Shown: positions 34,984 through 42,914 of the stretch, piece after piece | How the letters are laid out: each line of letters starts with the position of its first letter | How positions within the stretch are numbered: the first letter of the stretch is position 1 | Origin: Microvirga sp. | GTDB taxonomy: Bacteria > Pseudomonadota > Alphaproteobacteria > Rhizobiales > Beijerinckiaceae | DNA: 64,000 bases | Reading direction: 5' to 3' | NCBI RefSeq assembly: GCF_014699075.1 | Contig: NZ_JACXAB010000012.1 | Span: forward strand, 1 to 64,000 | Program-made: the position numbers and the translations under genes | The notes under the pieces: generated by a model | Databases searched by the model: none | Seen by the model: the letters and a program-made list of their open reading frames with translations, nothing else | Told to the model about the DNA's origin: nothing

Positions 34984-36204
34984 CTAGTCCTTCCGAACCG
35001 TCTTCACCTCGGCCTCCGTCGGCATGAACGAGGCGCCGTCCTTGTAGGTCCAGCCGGTCATGCCGCCGGCAGCGCCTTTGAGCACGAGCTTGCCGACCCA
35101 GGCGCCCATGGTGGACTGGTTGTCTATGCCGCGCATGGTGACGGGGCCGATGACCGTGTCGAACTTCGCATCCTCCAGCGCCTTGATGATGGCATCCGTC
35201 TCGGTGGAGCCGGCGCGCTCGATGGAATCGCGGATCATGGTCATGACCATGTAGCCGAGCAGCGAGCCGAGGCGCGGCGTGTCGTTGTACTTGGCGCGAT
35301 AGGCGTCGATGAAGGCCTTGTGCTTCGGCTCCTTGATCTCGTCCCAGGGATAGCCGGTCACGGTCCAGCCCTCGGGCACCTCGTCCTTGAGCGGCAGGAG
35401 CCATTCGGGCTCGCCGGTGAGCAGCGAGAGAACCGTCGTGTCCTCGAAGAGCCCGCGGGTGTTGCCCTCGCGCACGAACTGGGTGAGGTCGGGGCCGAAG
35501 AGCACGTTGAAGATGCCGTCGGGCTTCGCCTGCTCGATGGCGGACGCGGTGGCGCCCGCCTCGATCTTGCCGAGCGCCGGGTATTGCTCCGTGACGATCT
35601 GGGCTCCGGGCACCCGCTCCTGGATCAGGCGCTTGAAGACGGAGGCCGCCGACTGGCCGTACTCGTAGTTCGGCGCCACGATGGCCCAGCGCTTGGCCCC
35701 GGACGCCTTGGCCTGATCCACCAGCATGCCGACCTGCATGAAATTATTGGGCCGGACCCGGAAGGTATAGCGGTTGCCTTGAGCCATCGTCACGGCATCG
35801 GTGAGCGGCTCGGCGGCGATATAGACGATCTTCTTCTGGTTGGCGTAGTCCGCCATGGCGACGCCGACATTGGACAGGAACGAGCCGAACAGCAGCGAGA
35901 CGCCCTCGCGGCTCACGAGTTCGTCGGCCACGCGGGTGGCGCTGCCCGTCGTCGCGCCGTCATCGCGGGAGACGATCTCGATCTTGCGGCCGAGCACGCC
36001 GCCCTTAGCATTGATCTCGTCCAGAGCCATCTGCCAGCCGTTGCGGTAGGGAACGGTGAAGGCTGCCCATTGGGCGTAGGAATTCAGCTCGCCGATCTTG
36101 ATTGGGGTCTGCTGCGCCTGAGTCGCCGGTGCTCCAAGGGCAAGCGCCGCTCCAAGAGCAAGCCAGGCCGGAGCCCGCCAACGAATCGCTGATGTTGTCG
36201 CCAT
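34984..36204 (-). CDS. livK: ABC transporter periplasmic substrate-binding protein, LivK/amide type
   Basis: 406 residues. Signal peptide ends in GAPATQAQ, then the mature start TPIKIGELNSYAQWAAFTVP and NGWQMALDEINAKGGVLGRK, the family's first binding-site block. VSRDDGATTGSATRVADELV and GRTIPFRVRPNNF-like segment (NRYTFRVRPNNFMQVGM) follow. GGAAGGGATGCCGTG precedes the ATG. The divergent amidase gene suggests the ligand could be an amide or ureide rather than a branched-chain amino acid, but the sequence cannot settle that. Confidence 0.88.
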   Translation of the reverse strand: MATTSAIRWRAPAWLALGAALALGAPATQAQQTPIKIGELNSYAQWAAFTVPYRNGWQMALDEINAKGGVLGRKIEIVSRDDGATTGSATRVADELVSREGVSLLFGSFLSNVGVAMADYANQKKIVYIAAEPLTDAVTMAQGNRYTFRVRPNNFMQVGMLVDQAKASGAKRWAIVAPNYEYGQSAASVFKRLIQERVPGAQIVTEQYPALGKIEAGATASAIEQAKPDGIFNVLFGPDLTQFVREGNTRGLFEDTTVLSLLTGEPEWLLPLKDEVPEGWTVTGYPWDEIKEPKHKAFIDAYRAKYNDTPRLGSLLGYMVMTMIRDSIERAGSTETDAIIKALEDAKFDTVIGPVTMRGIDNQSTMGAWVGKLVLKGAAGGMTGWTYKDGASFMPTEAEVKTVRKD

Positions 36205-36361
36205 CACGGCATCCCTTCCATCGAGAATGTGCGAGGATTTAGGGCCAATCGGGTCGAGAAGAAAGGCACAAACTGCCAAGGTTCATGAAATCCTGCCTTG
36301 CCCCTTACCGGGAGAGGATGACACATTCGCCGTCCTTTCCGTTCCCTTTAATGGCAGATCC

Positions 36362-37546
36362 ATGCTCCTCGACCGCGATCCCGCCCATGCCTTCATGCCC
36401 TATCCGGCCGTTCCGGTTCCCCATGCGCCAGCAGGGCCGTTGTCCGGCCTGACCTTTGCCGCCAAGGATCTGTTCGATGTGGCGGGCTATCCGACGAGCG
36501 CGGGATCGCCCCACATGCTGGCCATGTCCGGCATCAGGACCCGCACTGCCCCGACCGTCCAGAAGCTGCTCGATGCCGGTGCGCGGCTCGTGGGCAAGAC
36601 CATCACGGACGAACTCGCCTTCTCCATGAGCGGCAAGAACGCTCATTTCGGCACACCGGTGAACGGCGGCGCGCCCGACCGCATTCCGGGAGGCTCGTCC
36701 TCCGGCTCGGCGGCGGCCGTGTCGAACGGCTTGTGCGATTTTGCTCTCGGCACCGATACGGGCGGCTCCGTGCGGGCGCCGGCCAATCATTGCGGCCTGT
36801 TCGGCATCCGGCCGACCCATGCCCGGGTGAGCTTGGAACTCTGCCACGATCTGGCTCCGTCGTTCGACACCTGCGGCTACTTCACCCGTGACGGCGCCAC
36901 GTTCGAGCGGGTTGGCGCGGTGCTGCTGGGGGAGGACACTGCGCCCCTGCCGCAGAATCCTCGCGTACTCCTGGCACAGGACGCCTTCGGGCTGCTCCAC
37001 CGGGAAGTACGAGAGGCGCTCGCGCCGGCTCTGCGTCGAGCCGAGGCTGTACTTGGCGGGTCCGACGACGTCGATGTGGCCATCGAGGGGTTCACGGCGC
37101 TCTACTGGGCCATGCGCTACATCCAGAGCCGGGAGGCATGGACGGTCGATGGACCGATGATCGAGCGCTACCATCCACCCCTCGGCCCGGGCGTGGCAGA
37201 CCGCTTCGAATTTTCACGGGCCGTGACCGACAACCAAGTCGCGGAAGCCCAGGTGATTCGCGCCGCGTTCCGCAAGCGGTTCAGCGCCCTGCTCGACGGT
37301 GCCGTGCTGATCCTCCCGACCATGCCCGATATCGCGCCGCTCCTCACTGAGAGCGACGAGGCGCTGAACGATTACCGCAACAATGCTCTGAATCTGCTCT
37401 GCCTGTCGGTGCTGTCCGGCCTGCCACAGGTATCGATCCCGCTCGCCTCCCGGTCGGGCGCCCCGCTGGGGCTGTCCCTGATGGGGCCGGCCGGATCAGA
37501 TCTCAGTCTCGTGCGGCTGGCGCGCCGCATCGCGGAGAGCGCATAA
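36362..37546 (+). CDS. Amidase-signature family hydrolase
   Basis: 394 residues. The Ser-cisSer-Lys catalytic triad is visible: Lys35 (TFAAKDLFDVAG), the cis-Ser in IPGGSSSGSAAAV (about residue 112) and the nucleophile Ser136 (GTDTGGSVRAP). It hydrolyses an amide to acid plus ammonia. It is shorter than GatA and lacks its C-terminal extension, so it is not the tRNA amidotransferase. The start at 36362 is favoured since upstream codons do not resemble the family; its ribosome site is weak. Divergent from the livK operon over a 157-bp spacer. Confidence 0.88.
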   Translation: MLLDRDPAHAFMPYPAVPVPHAPAGPLSGLTFAAKDLFDVAGYPTSAGSPHMLAMSGIRTRTAPTVQKLLDAGARLVGKTITDELAFSMSGKNAHFGTPVNGGAPDRIPGGSSSGSAAAVSNGLCDFALGTDTGGSVRAPANHCGLFGIRPTHARVSLELCHDLAPSFDTCGYFTRDGATFERVGAVLLGEDTAPLPQNPRVLLAQDAFGLLHREVREALAPALRRAEAVLGGSDDVDVAIEGFTALYWAMRYIQSREAWTVDGPMIERYHPPLGPGVADRFEFSRAVTDNQVAEAQVIRAAFRKRFSALLDGAVLILPTMPDIAPLLTESDEALNDYRNNALNLLCLSVLSGLPQVSIPLASRSGAPLGLSLMGPAGSDLSLVRLARRIAESA

Positions 37547-37625
37547 CGCATCGTGCGGACCCATCGGACGCCGCCGGAGTTACCGGCACAGCGAACAGCA
37601 CATCACAAGCTTATAAGGGGAAGCC

Positions 37626-38507
37626 ATGACCCATCCAGCCGTTCATCCGGAGACGCCGCATGTGGCGGTGGCCAGCGCCTGCGTGCTGGGGGAGGGGCCG
37701 GTGTGGGACCACCGCTCGAACACCTTATTCTGGGTCGACATCAAGAACCCGGGGGTGTGGCGCTATCGTCCGGAGACGAAGGAGCATTTTCGTGTCGACG
37801 CGCCTGAGCGGATCGGCTTCATCGCCCTGACGCCTGATGAGGATGTGGTGGTCGCCGGCTTCAAGTCCGGACTTGCGCGCTTCAATCTCAGGACCGGCGC
37901 AGTCGAGCCCCTCGTGTCGCCCGACAAGGACAAGCCGAGCAACCGCATCAACGACGGCCATGTGGGCCCGGACGGGGCGATCTATTTCGGCACCATGGAT
38001 GACGAGGAGGCGAATGCCTCCGGGGCTTTCTGGCGCTGGGACGGCAAGGAGCTGACCCAGTTCCATTCCGGCGTCGTGGTCACCAACGGTCCGGCCTTCA
38101 GCCATGACGGGCTGAGGATCTACGCCACCGACACCACGGGCCAGACGATCTATGCCCTCGACGCGGGCGAGGGCTCCATCGGCGAGCCGCGTCCCTTCAC
38201 CCGCTTCGAGCAGAGCTGGGGCCATCCCGACGGCATGGCGGTGGATGCGGAAGGTTATGTTTGGGTTTGCCATTGGGGCGCCTCGCGCATCACGCGGTTT
38301 GCTCCCGATGGCACGGTGGAGCGCACCGTGTCGGTGCCGACCGCCCAGGTGACGAAATGCGCCTTCGGCGGGCCCGATCTCACCACGCTCTACATCACCA
38401 CCGCGGCCATCGGGCGGGATCCGCATATCGACGTGATGGCGGGCCACCTCTTCAAGGTGGAGACCGGCGGCATCCGTGGGCTGAAAACCAACATCTTCGA
38501 GGGATAA
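37626..38507 (+). CDS. SMP-30/gluconolactonase-family lactonase
   Basis: 293 residues, six-bladed beta-propeller family. Metal ligands are recognisable: Glu in CVLGEGPVWDHRSN, Asn in NRINDGHVGPDGAIYFGTMD, and Asp in WGHPDGMAVDAEGYVWVCHW. It should hydrolyse a sugar lactone to the aldonate. ATAAGGGGAAGCC precedes the ATG. The aldose epimerase gene follows 5 bp later, so the pair probably handles an oxidised-sugar route (aldose dehydrogenase, lactonase), though no sugar dehydrogenase is in the window. Confidence 0.9.
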   Translation: MTHPAVHPETPHVAVASACVLGEGPVWDHRSNTLFWVDIKNPGVWRYRPETKEHFRVDAPERIGFIALTPDEDVVVAGFKSGLARFNLRTGAVEPLVSPDKDKPSNRINDGHVGPDGAIYFGTMDDEEANASGAFWRWDGKELTQFHSGVVVTNGPAFSHDGLRIYATDTTGQTIYALDAGEGSIGEPRPFTRFEQSWGHPDGMAVDAEGYVWVCHWGASRITRFAPDGTVERTVSVPTAQVTKCAFGGPDLTTLYITTAAIGRDPHIDVMAGHLFKVETGGIRGLKTNIFEG

Positions 38508-38512
38508 GCACC

Positions 38513-39517
38513 ATGAGCATCGAGCGCTTCGGCTCCCTCAACGGGCAGGATGTCCTGCAGGTTTCGCTCACCGGTCCTGACGGCATGGAGATGAAGGTGC
38601 TGACCTGGGGCGCGGTGGTGCGCGATCTCGTCGTGCCCTCTGCGGCCGGCCGGCAGCGCGTGGTGCTCGGGCTCAACTCCGTCGAGGATTACGTTGCCCA
38701 TTCGCCCTATTTCGGCGCCATCGTCGGGCGCCACGCCAACCGCATCGGAGGCGCGTGCTTCACCCTGAACGGGGAAACCCATCGGCTCGATGCCAATGAG
38801 AGCCGCAACCAGCTGCACGGCGGCAGCATGGGCTTCGGCACCCGGCTGTGGAGCATCATTGATCACACCGACACCAGCGTCACCTTAAGCCTCGTGTCGG
38901 AGGATGGCGACATGGGCTATCCGGGCCGGCTTGTGGCCACCTGCACCTACACGCTCCTGCCCTCATGCGGGTTGCGGATCATGCTCGAGGCCACGTGCGA
39001 CCGGCCGACGCCGGTGAACCTCACCACCCATGGCTATTTCAACCTTGATGGCAGCGCGGACATCTCGTCTCATGGGCTGATGATCGCAGGCGATTACATC
39101 ACGCCGACGAGGCCGGATCTGATCCCCACGGGCGAGATCACAGCCGTGGCGGGAACGGATTACGACTTCACGGCTCCAAGGCCCATCCATGGAGCCCGGC
39201 ACACCCTCTACGACACCAACTTCGTTCTCCGCGGGCCTTATGGCGAACTGCGTCATGGTGCGACCCTGTCCTCCCTCAAAAACGGCGTGTCCATGGAGCT
39301 CTGGACCACGGAGCCCGGCGTTCAGTTCTACGATGGGCATCTGCTCGACATGCCCACCGTTGAGGGTCTGGGAGGAGCCAGGTACGGCCGGCACGGGGGC
39401 TTATGCCTGGAGCCGCAACGCTTCCCCGACAGCCCCAATAAAGCCCATTTTCCGTCGTCTCTTCTGATGCCAGGACAGGTGTCTCGCCAGGTCAGCGAGT
39501 TGAGGTTCGCTCGCTGA
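38513..39517 (+). CDS. Aldose 1-epimerase (mutarotase)
   Basis: 334 residues. GAIVGRHANRIGGACFTLNG contains the conserved Arg, LTTHGYFNLDGSADISSHGL the catalytic His (usually N-L-T-x-H-x-Y-F-N-L) and PGVQFYDGHLLD plus GLCLEPQRFPDSPNKAHFPS the C-terminal Glu base. It interconverts alpha and beta anomers of aldoses. The ATG at 38513 begins 5 bp after the lactonase stop; the same frame is open further upstream but only as a shadow of the lactonase gene. Confidence 0.92.
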   Translation: MSIERFGSLNGQDVLQVSLTGPDGMEMKVLTWGAVVRDLVVPSAAGRQRVVLGLNSVEDYVAHSPYFGAIVGRHANRIGGACFTLNGETHRLDANESRNQLHGGSMGFGTRLWSIIDHTDTSVTLSLVSEDGDMGYPGRLVATCTYTLLPSCGLRIMLEATCDRPTPVNLTTHGYFNLDGSADISSHGLMIAGDYITPTRPDLIPTGEITAVAGTDYDFTAPRPIHGARHTLYDTNFVLRGPYGELRHGATLSSLKNGVSMELWTTEPGVQFYDGHLLDMPTVEGLGGARYGRHGGLCLEPQRFPDSPNKAHFPSSLLMPGQVSRQVSELRFAR

Positions 39518-39602
39518 TGCAAGGAACTTTGCTCATGGGTGCGGGTTCTTCTTTGTAGGCGTTGCGTTTCCAGACAAACACAAACAGTAGGGGAAGGCGC
39601 CC

Positions 39603-39776
39603 ATGCCGGTGCTCGATGCGAAAGCCTTGGAAATCGATCCCAAGGGGATGATTTTCCTCAAGAGCATCCTGCGCCCGCTCGCCTCTTCCGAGGTAATCCC
39701 AAAGGATAAGCCCCGCATGGTTCGAATCCGGCTTCACCTGCCGAGACGAACACGCGAAGCCGCCAGTCTGGCCTGA
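39603..39776 (+). CDS. Small uncharacterised protein of 57 residues
   Basis: ATG at 39603 follows a strong ribosome site (AGGGGAAGG, about 7 bp spacing). The product starts MPVLDAKALEIDPKGMIFLK and ends in a basic stretch (RIRLHLPRRTREAASLA). Third positions are mostly G/C, as in neighbouring genes. It has no signal peptide or membrane segment. A 7-bp hairpin (CGGGCTC-TTC-GAGCCCG, 39777-39793) starts immediately after the stop codon and could end the transcript, although it lacks a U-run. I do not recognise the family. Confidence 0.6.
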   Translation: MPVLDAKALEIDPKGMIFLKSILRPLASSEVIPKDKPRMVRIRLHLPRRTREAASLA

Positions 39777-39806
39777 CGGGCTCTTCGAGCCCGCCACCGT
39801 TCTCAA

Positions 39807-41885
39807 TCAAGCATCCGCACCCGTAAGCACCAGGCCGCGCTTGGCCAGGAGGGCGTCTGCCGTTGGCAGGCGTCCGCGGAAGGCTGTGTAGGCCTCGGCC
39901 GGATCACGCAGGTTGCCGGCGGAGTAGATGAAGCGCTTCAGCTTCTCGGCCATGTCCCGGTTGAAGGCGTCGCCCGTTTCCTCGAAGGCCGTGAAGGCAT
40001 CCGCATCCAGCACCTCCGACCAGAGATAGCTGTAATAGCCCGACGAATAGCCGTCGCCCGAGAACACGTGGGTGAAATGCGGCGTGCGGTGGCGCATGAT
40101 GATCTCGCGCGGCATGCTGATCTTCTGCAAGGTTTCCGCCTCGAAGGCCGATGCGTCGAGATTGCTCAGGTCCTTGCGCCGGTGCAGTTCGAGATCGACG
40201 AAAGCCGAGGCAAGAAATTCCACCGTGGCGAAGCCCTGGTTGAAGTTGCGTGCCGCCATGAGGCGCTCAAGCAGTTCTTCCGGGATCGGCTCGCCCGTCC
40301 GGTAATGGGTCGCGTAACGGCGAAGGATCTCGGGCTGGGAGAGCCAGTGCTCGTAAAGCTGCGAGGGCAACTCCACGAAATCCGTCGATACGGCCGTTCC
40401 CGCAAGCAGCGGGTAGGTGACGTTCGACAGAAGGCCGTGCAGGCCATGGCCGAATTCGTGGAACAGCGTGCGCGCATCGTCGAAGCTGAGGAGCGACGGC
40501 TCGCCCGCGCCGCCTTTCGCGAAGTTCATCACGTTGACGATGATCGGGCGAATGTCGCCGGTGAGCCGTTCCTGCGAGCGGAAGGCGCTCATCCAGGCGC
40601 CGCTGCGCTTTGACGAGCGCGCGAAGTAATCGCCGATGAAGGTGCCGATATCTTGCCCGCCGGCATCCACCACCTGCCAGGCGCGGATGTCGGGATGATA
40701 TTTGGGAAACTCCTTCAACTCCTGGAAGCTCAGGCCGAAGAGCCGATGCGCTGTCTCGAACGCGGCTTCGATCATGCGGTCGAGCTGGAAGTAGGGCTTG
40801 ATGACAGCCTCATCGAGATTGTGCTGCGCCATGCGAACCTGATCCGCGTAATAGCGCCAATCCCACGGCTCGATCGCGATATTGTCACCGATGGATTGCG
40901 CCTGCGCCTGCAGATCGTTGCGCTCCTGCTCCGCACGGGCCCGGGCTGGTGTCCACACGTCGTTCAGGAGCTTCATCACGTTGTCCGGCGTCTTCGCCAT
41001 CGTGTCGGAGAGCTTGAAGTCCGCGAAGGTCTCATAGCCGAGAAGCCGCGCCCGCTCGGCGCGCAGGGCCGCCGTCTCGGCGATGATGGCCTTGTTGTCG
41101 GTCTCGTTGCCATTGTCGCCGCGTGCGGCCCAGGCCTTGAAGGCCTGCTCGCGTAGGTCGCGGCGCCTGGAGAACTGAAGGAACGGCTCGATGCTCGAGC
41201 GGGACAGGGTGATGACGTATTTGCCCTTGAGCCCACGCTCTTCGGCCGCCTGTGCGGCTGCCTCGCGAAGGAAGGACGGCAAACCTTCGAGATCCGCCTC
41301 GCCGTCGAGAACGAGTTGGTAGGACTTCTCGTCCGTCAGCACGTTCTGCGAGAATTGCGTACCGAGGCTTGCAAGTCGCTCGGTGATGGCGGCGAGCCGC
41401 TTCTTGTCTTCAGATCCGAGCTTGGCGCCGGCGCGCACGAAGATGGTGTGATAGCGGTCGAGGACGCGCATCTGCTCAGGGTTAAGGCCGAGGCTCTCGC
41501 GCTGCTCGTAGAGCGCTGCCACACGTCGGTAGAGCGCCTCGTTCATGAAGATGCTGTTGCGGTGCTTGGCGAGCACCGGCGCCATCTCGCGCTCGATGGC
41601 TTGCAGCGCGTCGTTGGTGTGCGAGCCGGCCAGATTGAAGAACACGCCGCCCACTTTTTTGAGCGTCCGGCCGCTGCGCTCCAGCGCCTCGATGGTGTTG
41701 ACGAAGGTGGGCGCTTCCGTGCTTTCGGCAATCGCCGCGATCTGGGATTGCTGCTCGGCAAGGGCGTGATCGAAGGCCGGCCTGTAATGCTCCGGCGCGA
41801 TTCTCTCGAAGGGCGGAAGGCCGAACGGGGTCGTCCATGGCGTGAGAAGGGGATTGCCCTCGAGAGCCGCGTCTGAAGCCGTCAT
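39807..41885 (-). CDS. M3-family oligopeptidase (dipeptidyl carboxypeptidase / oligopeptidase A type)
   Basis: 692 residues. The zinc-binding motif H476-E-F-G-H480 (LFHEFGHGLHGLLS) and the downstream Glu in the second helix (VELPSQLYEHWLSQPEILRR) define M3 thermolysin-like peptidases. GDYFARSSKRSGAWMSAF and SSGYYSYLWSEVLDADAF are further family blocks. Without a signal peptide it should act in the cytosol on short peptides, a sensible partner for the dipeptide importer at 44.9-50.5 kb. GGCAGGAGCGATC precedes the ATG. Confidence 0.93.
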   Translation of the reverse strand: MTASDAALEGNPLLTPWTTPFGLPPFERIAPEHYRPAFDHALAEQQSQIAAIAESTEAPTFVNTIEALERSGRTLKKVGGVFFNLAGSHTNDALQAIEREMAPVLAKHRNSIFMNEALYRRVAALYEQRESLGLNPEQMRVLDRYHTIFVRAGAKLGSEDKKRLAAITERLASLGTQFSQNVLTDEKSYQLVLDGEADLEGLPSFLREAAAQAAEERGLKGKYVITLSRSSIEPFLQFSRRRDLREQAFKAWAARGDNGNETDNKAIIAETAALRAERARLLGYETFADFKLSDTMAKTPDNVMKLLNDVWTPARARAEQERNDLQAQAQSIGDNIAIEPWDWRYYADQVRMAQHNLDEAVIKPYFQLDRMIEAAFETAHRLFGLSFQELKEFPKYHPDIRAWQVVDAGGQDIGTFIGDYFARSSKRSGAWMSAFRSQERLTGDIRPIIVNVMNFAKGGAGEPSLLSFDDARTLFHEFGHGLHGLLSNVTYPLLAGTAVSTDFVELPSQLYEHWLSQPEILRRYATHYRTGEPIPEELLERLMAARNFNQGFATVEFLASAFVDLELHRRKDLSNLDASAFEAETLQKISMPREIIMRHRTPHFTHVFSGDGYSSGYYSYLWSEVLDADAFTAFEETGDAFNRDMAEKLKRFIYSAGNLRDPAEAYTAFRGRLPTADALLAKRGLVLTGADA

Positions 41886-41930
41886 GATCGCTCCTGCCTG
41901 ATGATCTGAAGATGTGAAGTCTTAGACGCC

Positions 41931-42722
41931 TCAGCCATCCACGGAAAGAGGCTTCGAGTCCGACGCAGCACGGCTGCCGGCAAGGTGGCGCTGCAGGAAG
42001 GCCAGCGCCCTGCGGGTTGCATCCTCCTCTGCCGCGCCCCTGAAGCCGTGGCCCTGGCCGGGATAGACCTTCACCTCGTGCGGCACGTTCTGCTGGCGCA
42101 GGAGGGCTTCCACCGCATAGGCGTTGGCCACCGGCACGATGGGATCGGCCGCGCCGTGCAGCACCAGGGTCGGCGGCAGGCGCGAGGTGGTGGCGATCGC
42201 GCCTTGCGGCAAGGGGCCGAAATAGTTCACCAGCGCCTTCACGCGCGGATCGGTGCTCGACACGGCGAGCCCCAAGGCGGCTCCTAAGGAAATCCCCACG
42301 ATGCCGATACGGCTCGAATCTGCCCCCGGATGATTCGCCGCAAAGCTGAGGGCATCCTGGACGGTGCTCATCCAGGGCATGAAGTTCTGGAACAGGGTGC
42401 TGAACGAAGCCCGCTTCTCGCCCGTGCGGTCGAGATAGTGAACCAGGTGAACCTGATAGCCGGCGGCTGCCACCGTGCGGGCCGCTTCGCGATACTGGCC
42501 GTTGTAGCCCAAGCCGTCGGCCCCATGCAGCATGAGGAGCGTGGGACGAGGCGAGGCGCCAGGCCCTTGAAAGGTTTCGACGGCAATCGCCTTGCCGCCG
42601 CTCTTGAACGCGCTGCGCTGTGCGGTGAGGGGCATCGAGAGGGACTTGTCCTGTTGGGCTTGGGCGTTGGAAGAGGCAGCAAGGGCTGCCCCGATCAGAA
42701 GGTTGCGTCTGGTGATCGACAT
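41931..42722 (-). CDS. Dienelactone-hydrolase-type alpha/beta hydrolase, probably Tat-exported
   Basis: 263 residues. The catalytic triad is Ser145 (GIVGISLGAALG), Asp193 (HGAADPIVPVAN) and His225 (PGQGHGF). The N-terminus MSITRRNLLIGAALAASSNA has twin arginines, a hydrophobic stretch and an Ala-x-Ala site (NAQAQ), suggesting folding before Tat export. Dienelactone hydrolases normally use Cys; this one has Ser. Substrate unknown. The start at 42722 is fixed by the Tat signal. The frame is open far upstream only as a shadow of the opposite-strand permease gene. Confidence 0.82.
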   Translation of the reverse strand: MSITRRNLLIGAALAASSNAQAQQDKSLSMPLTAQRSAFKSGGKAIAVETFQGPGASPRPTLLMLHGADGLGYNGQYREAARTVAAAGYQVHLVHYLDRTGEKRASFSTLFQNFMPWMSTVQDALSFAANHPGADSSRIGIVGISLGAALGLAVSSTDPRVKALVNYFGPLPQGAIATTSRLPPTLVLHGAADPIVPVANAYAVEALLRQQNVPHEVKVYPGQGHGFRGAAEEDATRRALAFLQRHLAGSRAASDSKPLSVDG

Positions 42723-42914
42723 GGGAGATTGAAGCCGCTCGGCGGGAATTTCGTACCCTTGAGATGGGTGCGCATGCCTGGGAATTGCAGATGGCAAAAG
42801 GTCCCAGCGTTTCGAACAGATAAGCTTTCGGCCACGCTTAAGGATCGTTTCAGGCTTGAGCACGTTGTTTGCAGGCCAGCGGGATCGTCTCGCCGGCCTG
42901 CAGAGATCATCTGA

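Noticed and set aside
39719..39729. GGTTCGAATCC, resembling a tRNA T-arm
   Set aside because: Flanking bases do not pair as a T-stem, no anticodon arm or acceptor stem can be drawn, and the stretch lies within the 57-residue gene.
39492..39806. Minus-strand frame of 104 codons
   Set aside because: No ribosome site or family resemblance; the plus-strand 57-residue frame in the same stretch has a strong ribosome site.
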